From NCBI GenBank assembly GCA_934636105.1, contig CAKTZR010000023.1, forward strand, positions 1-39,318: a DNA stretch of 39,318 bases, written 5' to 3'. The notes beneath the pieces were generated by a model. That model worked only from the letters and a program-made list of their open reading frames with translations, searched no databases and was not told the DNA's origin. Position 1 is the stretch's first letter; the number at the start of each line of letters is the position of its first letter. Positions 7,643 through 17,007 of this stretch are shown here, in pieces. The translations under genes were made by a program, and so were the position numbers. This DNA is from an uncultured Clostridia bacterium (lineage in GTDB: Bacteria; Bacillota; Clostridia; Christensenellales; Aristaeellaceae).

Positions 7643-8587
7643 ATGAGCGAAGTGAAGAAGATCGCGACCCGCGAGAGCTATGGTAAGGCGCTGGTCGAAC
7701 TGGGCAATGCGCACAGCAACCTCGTCGTGCTGGACGCCGACCTCGCCGCGGCCACCAAAACCGGCATGTTCCGCAAGGCGTTTCCGGATCGCCATTTTGA
7801 CTGCGGCATTGCGGAGGCGAACATGATCGCCGTCGCCGCGGGTCTGTCCACGATGGGGCTTGTGCCGTTCGCGTCATCGTTTGCGATGTTTGCGGCGGGC
7901 CGCGCGTTTGAGCAGGTGCGCAATTCCGTCGGTTATCCTCATCTGAACGTGAAAATCGGCGCGACGCACGGCGGCATTTCCGTCGGTGAGGATGGCGCGT
8001 CCCACCAGTGCTGCGAGGATTTCGCGCTGATGCGCTCTATCCCCGGCATGGTCGTGCTCTGCCCGGCGGATGACGTAGAAGCCCGCGCGGCGGTCAAGGC
8101 GGCTTATGCCTACGACGGCCCGGTGTATCTGCGCTTCGGCCGTCTGGCGATTCCGGTTTTCCACGATGAGGAGAACTATCATTTCGAAATCGGCAAAGGC
8201 GAGCAGCTGACCGAAGGCAATGACGTGGCGATTATCGCAACCGGCCTGATGGTCAATGAAGCGCTGATTGCGGCCAGAGCGCTGGAGGAGGAAGGCGTCC
8301 ACGCGCGCGTCATCAACATCTGCACCATCAAGCCGCTGGATGAGGAAATCGTCATCAAGGCGGCGAAGGAATGCGGCAGGGTTATCACCTGCGAGGAGCA
8401 TAGCATTATCGGCGGTCTGGGCGAGGCCGTCGCGGGCGTGCTTGGCGAGAAGTGCCCGACGATGATGCGCCGCATCGGCGTGAACGACGAATTCGGCCAC
8501 TCCGGCCCGGCGTGGGAAGTGCTGCGCCAGTTCGGCCTGTGCGCAGATCACATCGCCGAGGTTGCGCGCGAATTTGTCCAAAAATAA
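7643..8587 (+). CDS. Transketolase, C-terminal (pyrimidine-binding) subunit
   Basis: The 314-residue product starts at ATG 7643, seven bases after GGAGG; a GTG at 7637 in frame overlaps the upstream stop and is less well placed. The pyrimidine domain spans about residues 1-165, with DADLAAATKT, GIAEANM and the THGGISVGEDGASHQ segment. The C-terminal transketolase domain follows, with EEHSIIGGLGEAV. It completes the enzyme with the upstream N-terminal subunit, and expression is translationally coupled. The stop codon is immediately followed by the first of two related small-RNA loci. Confidence 0.95.
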   Translation: MSEVKKIATRESYGKALVELGNAHSNLVVLDADLAAATKTGMFRKAFPDRHFDCGIAEANMIAVAAGLSTMGLVPFASSFAMFAAGRAFEQVRNSVGYPHLNVKIGATHGGISVGEDGASHQCCEDFALMRSIPGMVVLCPADDVEARAAVKAAYAYDGPVYLRFGRLAIPVFHDEENYHFEIGKGEQLTEGNDVAIIATGLMVNEALIAARALEEEGVHARVINICTIKPLDEEIVIKAAKECGRVITCEEHSIIGGLGEAVAGVLGEKCPTMMRRIGVNDEFGHSGPAWEVLRQFGLCADHIAEVAREFVQK

Positions 8588-8589
8588 AA

Positions 8590-8636
8590 AACAGCCGATC
8601 TTGACGAGCGGCCGGGAAAATGCTGCAATATAGGCA
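8590..8636. repeat. Copy A of a conserved promoter/terminator block
   Basis: By eye about 36 of 47 bases match copy B at 11050-11096. On the plus strand the block contains a promoter. On the minus strand the same bases form an imperfect hairpin (CGGCCGCTC / GATCGGCTG) followed by a T-run, a terminator for a minus-strand transcript. Confidence 0.65.
8601..8629 (+). promoter_or_regulatory. Promoter of small RNA A
   Basis: TTGACG (8601-8606), 17-base spacer, TGCAAT (8624-8629). The spacer sequence is itself conserved with copy B, which is unusual for a plain promoter and suggests antisense overlap. Confidence 0.55.
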
Positions 8637-8711
8637 CAGCAGTGGGCTTTTAGGCTTGGTTAGCCCTGCTTATCGGAGGAATCATGATGGCAGTCATGAT
8701 CCTCTTTTTTT
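8636..8711 (+). ncRNA. Candidate small RNA A (antisense/type I antitoxin-like)
   Basis: From a start near 8636, the predicted transcript of about 75 bases folds into a 5' hairpin (AGCAG-GGGCT at 8638-8648 with AGCCC-TGCT at 8662-8670). It ends at a terminator: GAGGA plus TCATGA at 8676-8687 pairing with TCATGATCCTC, then eight Ts. No sizeable open frame lies on either strand. The layout of promoter over an opposing terminator resembles RatA-type antitoxin RNAs of Firmicutes type I systems, but no hydrophobic toxin frame is visible opposite. The identity is therefore inferred from layout only. Confidence 0.5.
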
Positions 8712-8754
8712 TATGATACACGCAACTGAAATACGCTTTGTTACAAAGTTTTTG

Positions 8755-8783
8755 TTGTCAAGTCCGTCTCACTCACGTATAAT
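8755..8783 (+). promoter_or_regulatory. Promoter of the membrane hybrid kinase gene
   Basis: TTGTCA (8755-8760), 17-base spacer, TATAAT (8778-8783), about 50 bases before the ATG at 8833. Confidence 0.75.
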
Positions 8784-8832
8784 AAAAGTGACAATATGTT
8801 TGCGAAAACGAAAGATTGAGACGGGTGAGACC

Positions 8833-11085
8833 ATGAAAGCGCGACAACTGCTGCACGGTTTAAAAGATAAAAAGGCCGGCTGGCTGACGCTGGATATCGG
8901 CGACGGGCAGGTTTCCCGGCATTTCAATATGCGGGAGTATGACGAGAGTCTGGCGCGGGATAATCTGGCGCTGCTGCGCGGATACTGCGTGGTCAGCGCG
9001 CTGATGCTGGCTGTCTTCATGCTGGTGCGCTGCGCGGTTCAGGGCGTTTCATCGGTCAATATCGTGCCTTATTTCATTGCAAGCGCGGCCATGGGGCTGA
9101 TTCGCCATACTCTCCGCTGGAAGAAGGAGGGCACAAGCGACATTCGCTGGTCGTATGCGCTGACCGGGCTGTTTTCCATTGTCTGGTATGCGATTGCGAT
9201 TTATTATGACGCGCTGATTACGCCGGAGCGCCCGTCCGTATTCTGCTGTCTGGTGTTTTTGACGCTGGCGCTGCTGTATAATTCGCACCCGAAGGACGTC
9301 ATGCTGTCCAGTCTGTGCGCCTATGGGGTGATGCTGGCGTTGGAACATGGCCGCGCGCCTGCGGCGGTCTTTGGCGCGGATGCGTTTGACGTGTTGGCGG
9401 CGGCCGCGCTGGGCGTGTATCTGAACATGCGCAACACGTGGATCAACGTCGCGCAGAAACTCTCCGTGGATATGTATCAATCCGCGACGAAGATCAGCAT
9501 TCTGGTCGCGCAGGGAGATTTGACCGCCAACACCTTCAACGTGCTGCAATGTCCGGATTACATGGCCGCGACATTCGGCGAAACGACCGAGATGATGGGA
9601 GAAAACGAGCTGATTGCCCAGCGCTTTGTGCTTGCGCCGTTTCAGGCGGGCTATCGCGAATTTATGGATCTTTCGACCATCGCCGAGCGGCTGGAAGGCA
9701 AGGAAAGCCTGAGCTATTTCTTTCAGGATTTCCGCGGGCGATGGTGCCAGGTGATTGTGACCGAGCAGAAGCGGCAGAATGGCAGAATCACGGCGTTCAT
9801 CGCAACGGTTCGCGATGTGGATGAGGAAAAACGCAAGGAAATTGCCTATCAGCGCCAGCTCAGCGAAGCGATGCAGCAGGCGCAGCGGGCCAACGCGGCC
9901 AAAACGAATTTTCTTTCCCGCATGACGCATGATATCCGCACGCCGCTCAACGGCATCATCGGCCTGCTGCGCATCAACGAAGCGCACGGCAACGATGTGG
10001 AGCTGATTCGCGCCAATCGGAAAAAGATGATGATTTCCGCCAACTATCTGCTTTCGCTCATCAACGATATGCTGGAAATGAGCAAGCTGGAGGATGGCGA
10101 AATCGTGCTGGCGCATGAGCCGATCGGCATGATGGAGCTTGCGCGGGATATCGGCGTGATCGTCGCCCCGCGCGCGGCCGACGCAGGCGTGACGATGGAA
10201 AACACCAATGCGAGCAGCGGCATTCCCGTGCCGTATGTATACGGAAGCCCGCTGCATCTGCGGCAGATTTTCCTCAATATTTACAGCAACTGCATCAAGT
10301 ATAACCGCGTCGGCGGCCGGGTGGAAACGAAGTTCCTGTGCATGCACCGCGACGAGAAAACGGTTACCTATCGCTGGATCATCCACGATACGGGCGCAGG
10401 CATGAGCGAGGAATTTCTGACGCGCGTTTTCGAGCCGTTCTCGCAGGAGCATGTGGATGCGCGAAGCGTCTACAACGGGACGGGGCTGGGCATGGCCATC
10501 GTCAAGGGCCTGGTGGATAAGATGGGCGGCACGATCACCGTGGAAAGCGAAATGGGAAAGGGCAGCACCTTCGTCGTCACCCTGCCGTTTGGAATCGCAC
10601 CCGCGCCGAAGAAAGAAGACCGGGCGGAAGATGCGGGGAAGTGGAGCATTCGTGGGCTGCACCTGCTGCTGGCGGAGGATAACGAATTGAATGCGGAAAT
10701 TGCCGGAACGCTGCTCGGCGACGAGGGTGCGGTCATCACGCGCGCAAAGGACGGGCAGGAAGCATTGGAGCTGTTTGAAAGCAATCCGCCGCACACCTTC
10801 GACGCGATTTTGATGGATATGATGATGCCGCGCATGGACGGCCTTTCCGCGACGCGCGCTATCCGTGCGCTGGATCAGTCCGATGCAAAGTCCATTCCGA
10901 TTCTCGCGATGACGGCGAATGCCTTTGCGGAAGACACAAAGCGCTGCATTGAAGCGGGCATGAACGCGCATTTGGCCAAGCCGCTGGATATGGATAAGGT
11001 GATTGCGACGATTGGAAAGTATTGCCGGGGAAACGAGAATAAAGAAAAAACGGCCGCTCTTGTCGAGCAGCCGCAAAGATGCTAG
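8833..11085 (+). CDS. Membrane-bound hybrid histidine kinase with receiver domain
   Basis: The 750-residue protein starts at ATG 8833; the ribosome site (GGGTGAG) is weak. Residues about 45-205 hold five or six membrane spans with little outside the membrane. A PAS-like region follows (about 225-330, ending ATVRDVDEEKR). The HisKA domain has FLSRMTHDIRTPLNG with phospho-acceptor H366. The HATPase has the N box YSNCIKYN, DTGAGMS, and GTGLGMAIVKGLV. The C-terminal receiver has LLAEDNELN, D662 in ILMDMMMPRMDG, MTAN and LAKP. No separate output domain exists, so it must signal through phosphotransfer or contact. The last codons (TAALVEQPQRC) and the TAG stop lie inside small-RNA block B, so the original C-terminus was probably near GKYCRGN. 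The ligand is unknown. Confidence 0.92.
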   Translation: MKARQLLHGLKDKKAGWLTLDIGDGQVSRHFNMREYDESLARDNLALLRGYCVVSALMLAVFMLVRCAVQGVSSVNIVPYFIASAAMGLIRHTLRWKKEGTSDIRWSYALTGLFSIVWYAIAIYYDALITPERPSVFCCLVFLTLALLYNSHPKDVMLSSLCAYGVMLALEHGRAPAAVFGADAFDVLAAAALGVYLNMRNTWINVAQKLSVDMYQSATKISILVAQGDLTANTFNVLQCPDYMAATFGETTEMMGENELIAQRFVLAPFQAGYREFMDLSTIAERLEGKESLSYFFQDFRGRWCQVIVTEQKRQNGRITAFIATVRDVDEEKRKEIAYQRQLSEAMQQAQRANAAKTNFLSRMTHDIRTPLNGIIGLLRINEAHGNDVELIRANRKKMMISANYLLSLINDMLEMSKLEDGEIVLAHEPIGMMELARDIGVIVAPRAADAGVTMENTNASSGIPVPYVYGSPLHLRQIFLNIYSNCIKYNRVGGRVETKFLCMHRDEKTVTYRWIIHDTGAGMSEEFLTRVFEPFSQEHVDARSVYNGTGLGMAIVKGLVDKMGGTITVESEMGKGSTFVVTLPFGIAPAPKKEDRAEDAGKWSIRGLHLLLAEDNELNAEIAGTLLGDEGAVITRAKDGQEALELFESNPPHTFDAILMDMMMPRMDGLSATRAIRALDQSDAKSIPILAMTANAFAEDTKRCIEAGMNAHLAKPLDMDKVIATIGKYCRGNENKEKTAALVEQPQRC

Positions 11086-11096
11086 AATATAGACAG
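11050..11096. repeat. Copy B of the conserved promoter/terminator block
   Basis: This is the partner of the block at 8590-8636. It overlaps the 3' end of the kinase gene. On the minus strand CGGCTGCTC/GAGCGGCCG plus TTTTTTC form a strong terminator. Confidence 0.65.
11060..11088 (+). promoter_or_regulatory. Promoter of small RNA B
   Basis: TTGTCG (11060-11065), 17-base spacer, TAGAAT (11083-11088). The TAG of the -10 box is also the stop codon of the kinase gene. Confidence 0.6.
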
Positions 11097-11190
11097 ACGA
11101 GGAGCCGTTTCACATCGGTACTCCCGCTTTATTCGTTGTCTAAAGCTAAGACCGCCGATCAGGGCCAACTGACCGGCGGTTCGCTTTTTT
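11095..11190 (+). ncRNA. Candidate small RNA B (antisense/type I antitoxin-like)
   Basis: The predicted transcript of about 95 bases begins near 11095. It contains an internal hairpin region (GAC...GGAG / CTCC...GTTGTC, 11095-11140). It ends at a strong terminator: ACCGCCGATCAG (11151-11162) with CTGACCGGCGGT (11169-11180), then a T-run. On the opposite strand a 26-codon frame starting near 11235 ends just inside the terminator, but it has no good ribosome site and no membrane span. If this was a toxin-antitoxin pair, the toxin gene looks degraded. Confidence 0.55.
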
Positions 11191-11205
11191 ATTACTACAA
11201 CAAAA

Positions 11206-11240
11206 GATGCGAGTGGACAATCCCTTCCCGCATCTTTTTT
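11206..11240. terminator. Terminator at the end of the solute-binding protein gene
   Basis: AGATGCG and CGCATCT form a 7-base stem with an 18-base loop. A T-run follows on the plus side (TTTTTT) and a shorter one on the minus side (TTTTG). It separates small RNA B from the minus-strand gene that stops at 11282. Confidence 0.55.
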
Positions 11241-11281
11241 GATTCTATTTTAGAAACTTATAGTTTCTGTTTCGACTGCGT

Positions 11282-12568
11282 TTATTCCAGCTCAACCGCC
11301 GCGCAGCGCTCCACGTACTGCTTAGCCACAGTCTGCGCGTCGCTGTCGCCGAAGGTCTTCATTTCAGCAAGGAAATATTCTTCAACGTGGTTGAGAATCG
11401 CGCCCGTGTTGGTGTAAGAAAGCTCCACGTTCTTGTGCGCGTTCAGGTCAGTATAACGCGTATCCTCCAAATCATCCACGATGGAGGGCACGCCTTTGAC
11501 GGAAGCCAGCGTGTTCAGCTCGTTGTCCGTGGAGAGGAAGCGGAGGAACTCCAGCGCGTAATCCAGCGTGTCGCTGTTCTGGTTGACCGAGAAGCCATAC
11601 CACGGCTCCATGTATTCATACGCGCCTTTGTCGCCCATCGGCGGGAAGATGAAGGCATATTCAAACGGGTTGGCCTTGAAGGCTTCGGACTTGGATTCGC
11701 GCTTACGCATGCCGCTGTAATTTTCGCTCGTGCAGGTCCAGAAGGGCACGTCGCCCTCCATGAAGGCGAGGATCGCGCCGTCGTAATTGTTTTCCGGATA
11801 GGTGGCGTTGACTTCCTTGGAGATGTAACCCTTGTCCACGAAGGTCTGAACGCGATTCAAGATTTCGGTCAGCTTCTGGATGGCCGCTTCGTCGCCGTTG
11901 TTGAGCGCGGTCAGCAGTTCGGCATCCGTGCCGAGCGTGGTCATGACCATGCTGTATGCGAGTGTGGAGTAGACGACGTTTTCCGGCCCCTGAATCGGGG
12001 TATAGCCCTTCTGCTTGAGCGCTTCCAACACGGCGAGGAATTCTTCGTAGTTGGTCGGCACGTCCAGCCCCTCGTTTTTGAGCAGGGTTTGATTGACGAC
12101 CAGGCCGCGCACCGCGTAGCTCATCGGTACACGCGCCAGCTTGCCGTCAAACGTAGAGAACGCCTGAACGTCGCTGTTGCTGATGCTGATGCCGGCCTGC
12201 CCCAAATCGGCGCACTGATCCAGCACATAGGCTTCCGTAAGACTTGGATAGCGCAGGTTGATGTCGTCCGTCATGAACACATCCACGTTGGGGTTGTTCT
12301 TGAGGTATTCGACCATCTTCGTCGAGCCGATCTGCTCGTAAGTGGTCGTCACGTTGGGATAGTATTCGTTGAAATGGTTGATGACCTGATCGAGTGCTTC
12401 GAAGTTGCCGAAGAACCCGGCGATTTCAAGGTTGACAGCCTTTTCGGTGTCCAGCTTCGGGGTAAAGGCGGATGCGGTCGTCTCTGCCTCCTTGGGCTTG
12501 CCGGAACAGGCTGTCAGCACCATTGCGGACAGAAGCAGCAGACCAAGCAGGGCAAAGCGTTTTTTCAT
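11282..12568 (-). CDS. Extracellular solute-binding lipoprotein, family 1
   Basis: The 428-residue protein starts at an ATG with a GAGGAGG site. The signal peptide ends in the lipobox LTAC (Cys at about residue 21), followed by a Ser/Thr/Glu-rich tether. The body is an SBP_bac_1 fold of the kind that binds sugars or oligosaccharides (segments such as VNQTLLKNEGLDVPTNYEEF and PWYGFSVNQNSD). No permease or ATPase gene accompanies it. Instead it lies 63 bases downstream of a hybrid kinase in the same direction. That context suggests it may present a ligand to the kinase sensor domain, or serve a permease encoded elsewhere. The ligand cannot be read from sequence. Confidence 0.9.
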   Translation of the reverse strand: MKKRFALLGLLLLSAMVLTACSGKPKEAETTASAFTPKLDTEKAVNLEIAGFFGNFEALDQVINHFNEYYPNVTTTYEQIGSTKMVEYLKNNPNVDVFMTDDINLRYPSLTEAYVLDQCADLGQAGISISNSDVQAFSTFDGKLARVPMSYAVRGLVVNQTLLKNEGLDVPTNYEEFLAVLEALKQKGYTPIQGPENVVYSTLAYSMVMTTLGTDAELLTALNNGDEAAIQKLTEILNRVQTFVDKGYISKEVNATYPENNYDGAILAFMEGDVPFWTCTSENYSGMRKRESKSEAFKANPFEYAFIFPPMGDKGAYEYMEPWYGFSVNQNSDTLDYALEFLRFLSTDNELNTLASVKGVPSIVDDLEDTRYTDLNAHKNVELSYTNTGAILNHVEEYFLAEMKTFGDSDAQTVAKQYVERCAAVELE

Positions 12569-12605
12569 GGAAAAATCCTCCTCAAAGTTTTAGCGTAAAT
12601 GAGAA

Positions 12606-12631
12606 AAACAGATTCTGAATAAAAAGTGAAT

Positions 12632-12633
<2 letters not shown>
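12606..12633 (-). terminator. Weak intercistronic hairpin between kinase and binding-protein genes
   Basis: On the minus strand AGATTC (12633-12628) pairs with GAATCT (12615-12610), followed by GTTTTTC. The stem overlaps the kinase stop codon. It could partially terminate or attenuate, giving different levels of kinase and lipoprotein. Confidence 0.4.
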
Positions 12634-14821
<2,188 letters not shown>

Positions 14822-14864
14822 GACTTCGCCCCTTCCTGCACATTTTTTGTTACATATCTAAGAA

Positions 14865-14893
14865 ATTATACATCTTTTCAGTAGATGCGTCAA
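14865..14893 (-). promoter_or_regulatory. Promoter of the hybrid kinase/lipoprotein operon
   Basis: On the minus strand TTGACG (14893-14888), 17-base spacer, TATAAT (14870-14865). Confidence 0.8.
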
Positions 14894-14939
14894 CTTAAAA
14901 CGACAAAAGAATTGTTTTTTCGACAAGGGCAGGCCGGGG

Positions 14940-14968
14940 TTGACTTTGAAACGGGCCGCTTCTATAAT
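14940..14968 (+). promoter_or_regulatory. Promoter of manA
   Basis: TTGACT (14940-14945), 17-base spacer, TATAAT (14963-14968), 31 bases before the ATG. It is divergent from the kinase promoter, with about 47 bases between the two -35 boxes. Confidence 0.85.
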
Positions 14969-14999
14969 GAAATTCCAAAACGATTCGGGAGGGTATACC

Positions 15000-15986
15000 A
15001 TGGAAAGCCGAAAGGAAAGCGAAAACAAGCGCCCGCTGCTGCTTGCGCCGGCGTTTCAGGATTATATCTGGGGCGGAGAGCGGCTCAAACGCGACTGGGG
15101 CAAACAGACCAAGATGACCCCGCTGGCGGAAAGCTGGGAGCTGAGCTGCCACGAGGCCGGGCCTTCGATGATTGCGGGCGGCGCGTTCAGGGGGCGGACG
15201 CTCGCGCAGTATCTCGCAAGCCATCCGCAGGATGTGGGCGAAAGGGCGGAAAAGGCCGGAGAATTTCCGCTGCTGATTAAGCTGATCGATGCGGCCGGGC
15301 CGCTCTCCGTGCAGGTGCATCCGGACGATGCTTACGCACAGAAATATGAACATGCTTTGGGCAAGACCGAGATGTGGTATGTGCTGGACGCCGACGAGGG
15401 TGCGGGCATTTATTACGGCTTCAAACGCGAAACCTCGCTGGAGGAGATGCGGACCGCGATTGAAAACAACACCCTGACCGAGCTGCTGAACTGGGTCCCG
15501 GCGAAAGCGGGCGATTGCTTCTTCATCCCGGCGGGCACGGTGCATGCCATCGGCGCGGGTCTGCTGATCGCCGAGGTGCAGCAAAGCTCCAACCTGACCT
15601 ATCGCGTGTATGATTATGGCCGCGTCGGCGCGGACGGCCGGCCGCGCGCCCTGCACATTGAAAAGGCGCTGGCCGTCACCCGCCGCGAGCCGCCGAAAAC
15701 CCCCGTCGGTCCGACCGAGCCGGAGCGGGTCGTCACAGGCGGGCGCATTCAGCCGCTGTTTGCCTGCGACAAATTCACGACCGCCGTGCTGATGGTGGAA
15801 GGAACGATGGAGGACTGCGTGACGCAGGAAAGCTTCGTTTCGCTGCTGGTTTTGGAGGGCGAAGGCACGCTGAAGCATCAGGGCGAGGCGTATGCCGTGA
15901 AGAAGGGGCAGAGCGTCTTCCTGCCCGCGGGCATGGGAACCTACGAGCTGACCGGGCGGATGCAGGTGCTCAGAACAAGGGTATAA
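15000..15986 (+). CDS. manA: Mannose-6-phosphate isomerase, class I
   Basis: The 328-residue enzyme starts at the ATG after CGGGAGGG. It has the type I phosphomannose isomerase zinc-site residues: QVHPDD (Gln and His ligands, about residues 102-107), the Glu in KTEMWYV, and the His in PAGTVHAIG. YRVYDYGR is also typical. It interconverts mannose-6-phosphate and fructose-6-phosphate in the cytoplasm using zinc. Length fits the short Firmicutes form. One base separates its stop from the following EamA transporter, so they are cotranscribed, though a shared function is not obvious. Confidence 0.95.
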   Translation: MESRKESENKRPLLLAPAFQDYIWGGERLKRDWGKQTKMTPLAESWELSCHEAGPSMIAGGAFRGRTLAQYLASHPQDVGERAEKAGEFPLLIKLIDAAGPLSVQVHPDDAYAQKYEHALGKTEMWYVLDADEGAGIYYGFKRETSLEEMRTAIENNTLTELLNWVPAKAGDCFFIPAGTVHAIGAGLLIAEVQQSSNLTYRVYDYGRVGADGRPRALHIEKALAVTRREPPKTPVGPTEPERVVTGGRIQPLFACDKFTTAVLMVEGTMEDCVTQESFVSLLVLEGEGTLKHQGEAYAVKKGQSVFLPAGMGTYELTGRMQVLRTRV

Positions 15987-15987
15987 G

Positions 15988-16887
15988 ATGAAAGACAATC
16001 GGGTTTTGACCGGCAGCCTGTGCGCGCTGGGGTGCGAGGTGCTCTACGGCCTGAGCTATCTGTTTACCAAACAGACGGCGGAGACAGCGAGCCCCCTTGC
16101 GCTGCTGGGCTGGCGGTTTGTTGTTGCGCTGGCGGCGATGAGCCTGTGTGTGGCGCTGGGATTCATTCCCGTTCGGTTGAAAGGCAGACGGCTTGGGCCG
16201 CTGCTGAGCGTGGCACTGTTCTGCCCGTGCCTGTATTTCATCGGCGAAACGGTGGGCATTCGCGAAACGACGGTGACGGAGAGCGGCGTTTTTCTGGCCT
16301 GCGTTCCGGCGCTGTCTCTGCTGGCCTCGACGGTCATTTTGAAAAAGAAACCCACCAAACGGCAGATTATCGGCATTTTGGTCACGTTTTTGGGCGTGAT
16401 GACGACGGTAGTCGCGGTCGGCCTTTCTTCAAGCCTGTCGCCTGTGGGGTATGCGGCGCTGATGCTGGCGGTTGTCGCCTATGCGCTGTACAGCGTGTTT
16501 GTCGATCTTGCGGCGGATTACACCGGCGCGGAGATCACCTATGTCATGCTGTGTTCCGGCGCGGCGTTTTACGGCCTGCTGGCGCTTGGCGAAGCGGCAG
16601 CGCATGGCGTGCTTTCGGAGCTGCTGACGCTTCCGGCGCGAAGCGGAACGTTTCGGACGGCGGTGCTCTATCAGGGCATCGGCTGTTCGGTTGCGGCGTT
16701 TTTCCTGTCCAACGCGGCGATTGCGAAAATCGGCGTGAACAAAACGTCCTCGTTTATCGGCGTATCCACGATCGTTTCCATTCTGGCCGGCGCGCTGGCG
16801 CTGGGCGAACCGCTGAGCGTTGGACAGATTGTCGGCGCGGCGGTGATTGTGGCGGGCGTGTATACGGCCAATGCTTCTGCTTTGTGA
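15988..16887 (+). CDS. EamA/DMT-family membrane transporter
   Basis: The 299-residue protein has about ten membrane spans arranged as two EamA repeats. Recognisable segments are GLSYLFTKQTAE, the first-repeat end with GETVGIRETTV, and the second-repeat end NKTSSFIGVSTIVSILAGAL followed by GEPLS. Drug/metabolite transporters of this family export amino acids, metabolites or drugs; the substrate here is unknown. It follows manA by one base, and part of its ribosome site must lie in the manA end. Confidence 0.92.
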   Translation: MKDNRVLTGSLCALGCEVLYGLSYLFTKQTAETASPLALLGWRFVVALAAMSLCVALGFIPVRLKGRRLGPLLSVALFCPCLYFIGETVGIRETTVTESGVFLACVPALSLLASTVILKKKPTKRQIIGILVTFLGVMTTVVAVGLSSSLSPVGYAALMLAVVAYALYSVFVDLAADYTGAEITYVMLCSGAAFYGLLALGEAAAHGVLSELLTLPARSGTFRTAVLYQGIGCSVAAFFLSNAAIAKIGVNKTSSFIGVSTIVSILAGALALGEPLSVGQIVGAAVIVAGVYTANASAL

Positions 16888-16932
16888 TAACGAATTGGCA
16901 TAACCGCACGACAAAACACGATGAATAATTAT

Positions 16933-16961
16933 TTCACAATCTGACGCGGCTTTGCTATAAT
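16933..16961 (+). promoter_or_regulatory. Promoter of the first FMN/FAD flavoprotein gene
   Basis: TTCACA (16933-16938), 17-base spacer, TATAAT (16956-16961), 46 bases before the ATG. Confidence 0.75.
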
Positions 16962-17007
16962 CATTTGCAGAAAAAGCAGATGCTTAACGGCAAGGAGGAA
17001 CTGCGAC

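Noticed and set aside
11050..11075. Plus-strand terminator of the hybrid kinase
   Set aside because: The T-run is only on the minus side of this hairpin, so it cannot end the plus-strand kinase message.
9049..11076. 675-residue minus-strand frame opposite the hybrid kinase
   Set aside because: It is a shadow of the kinase gene; no recognisable domain.
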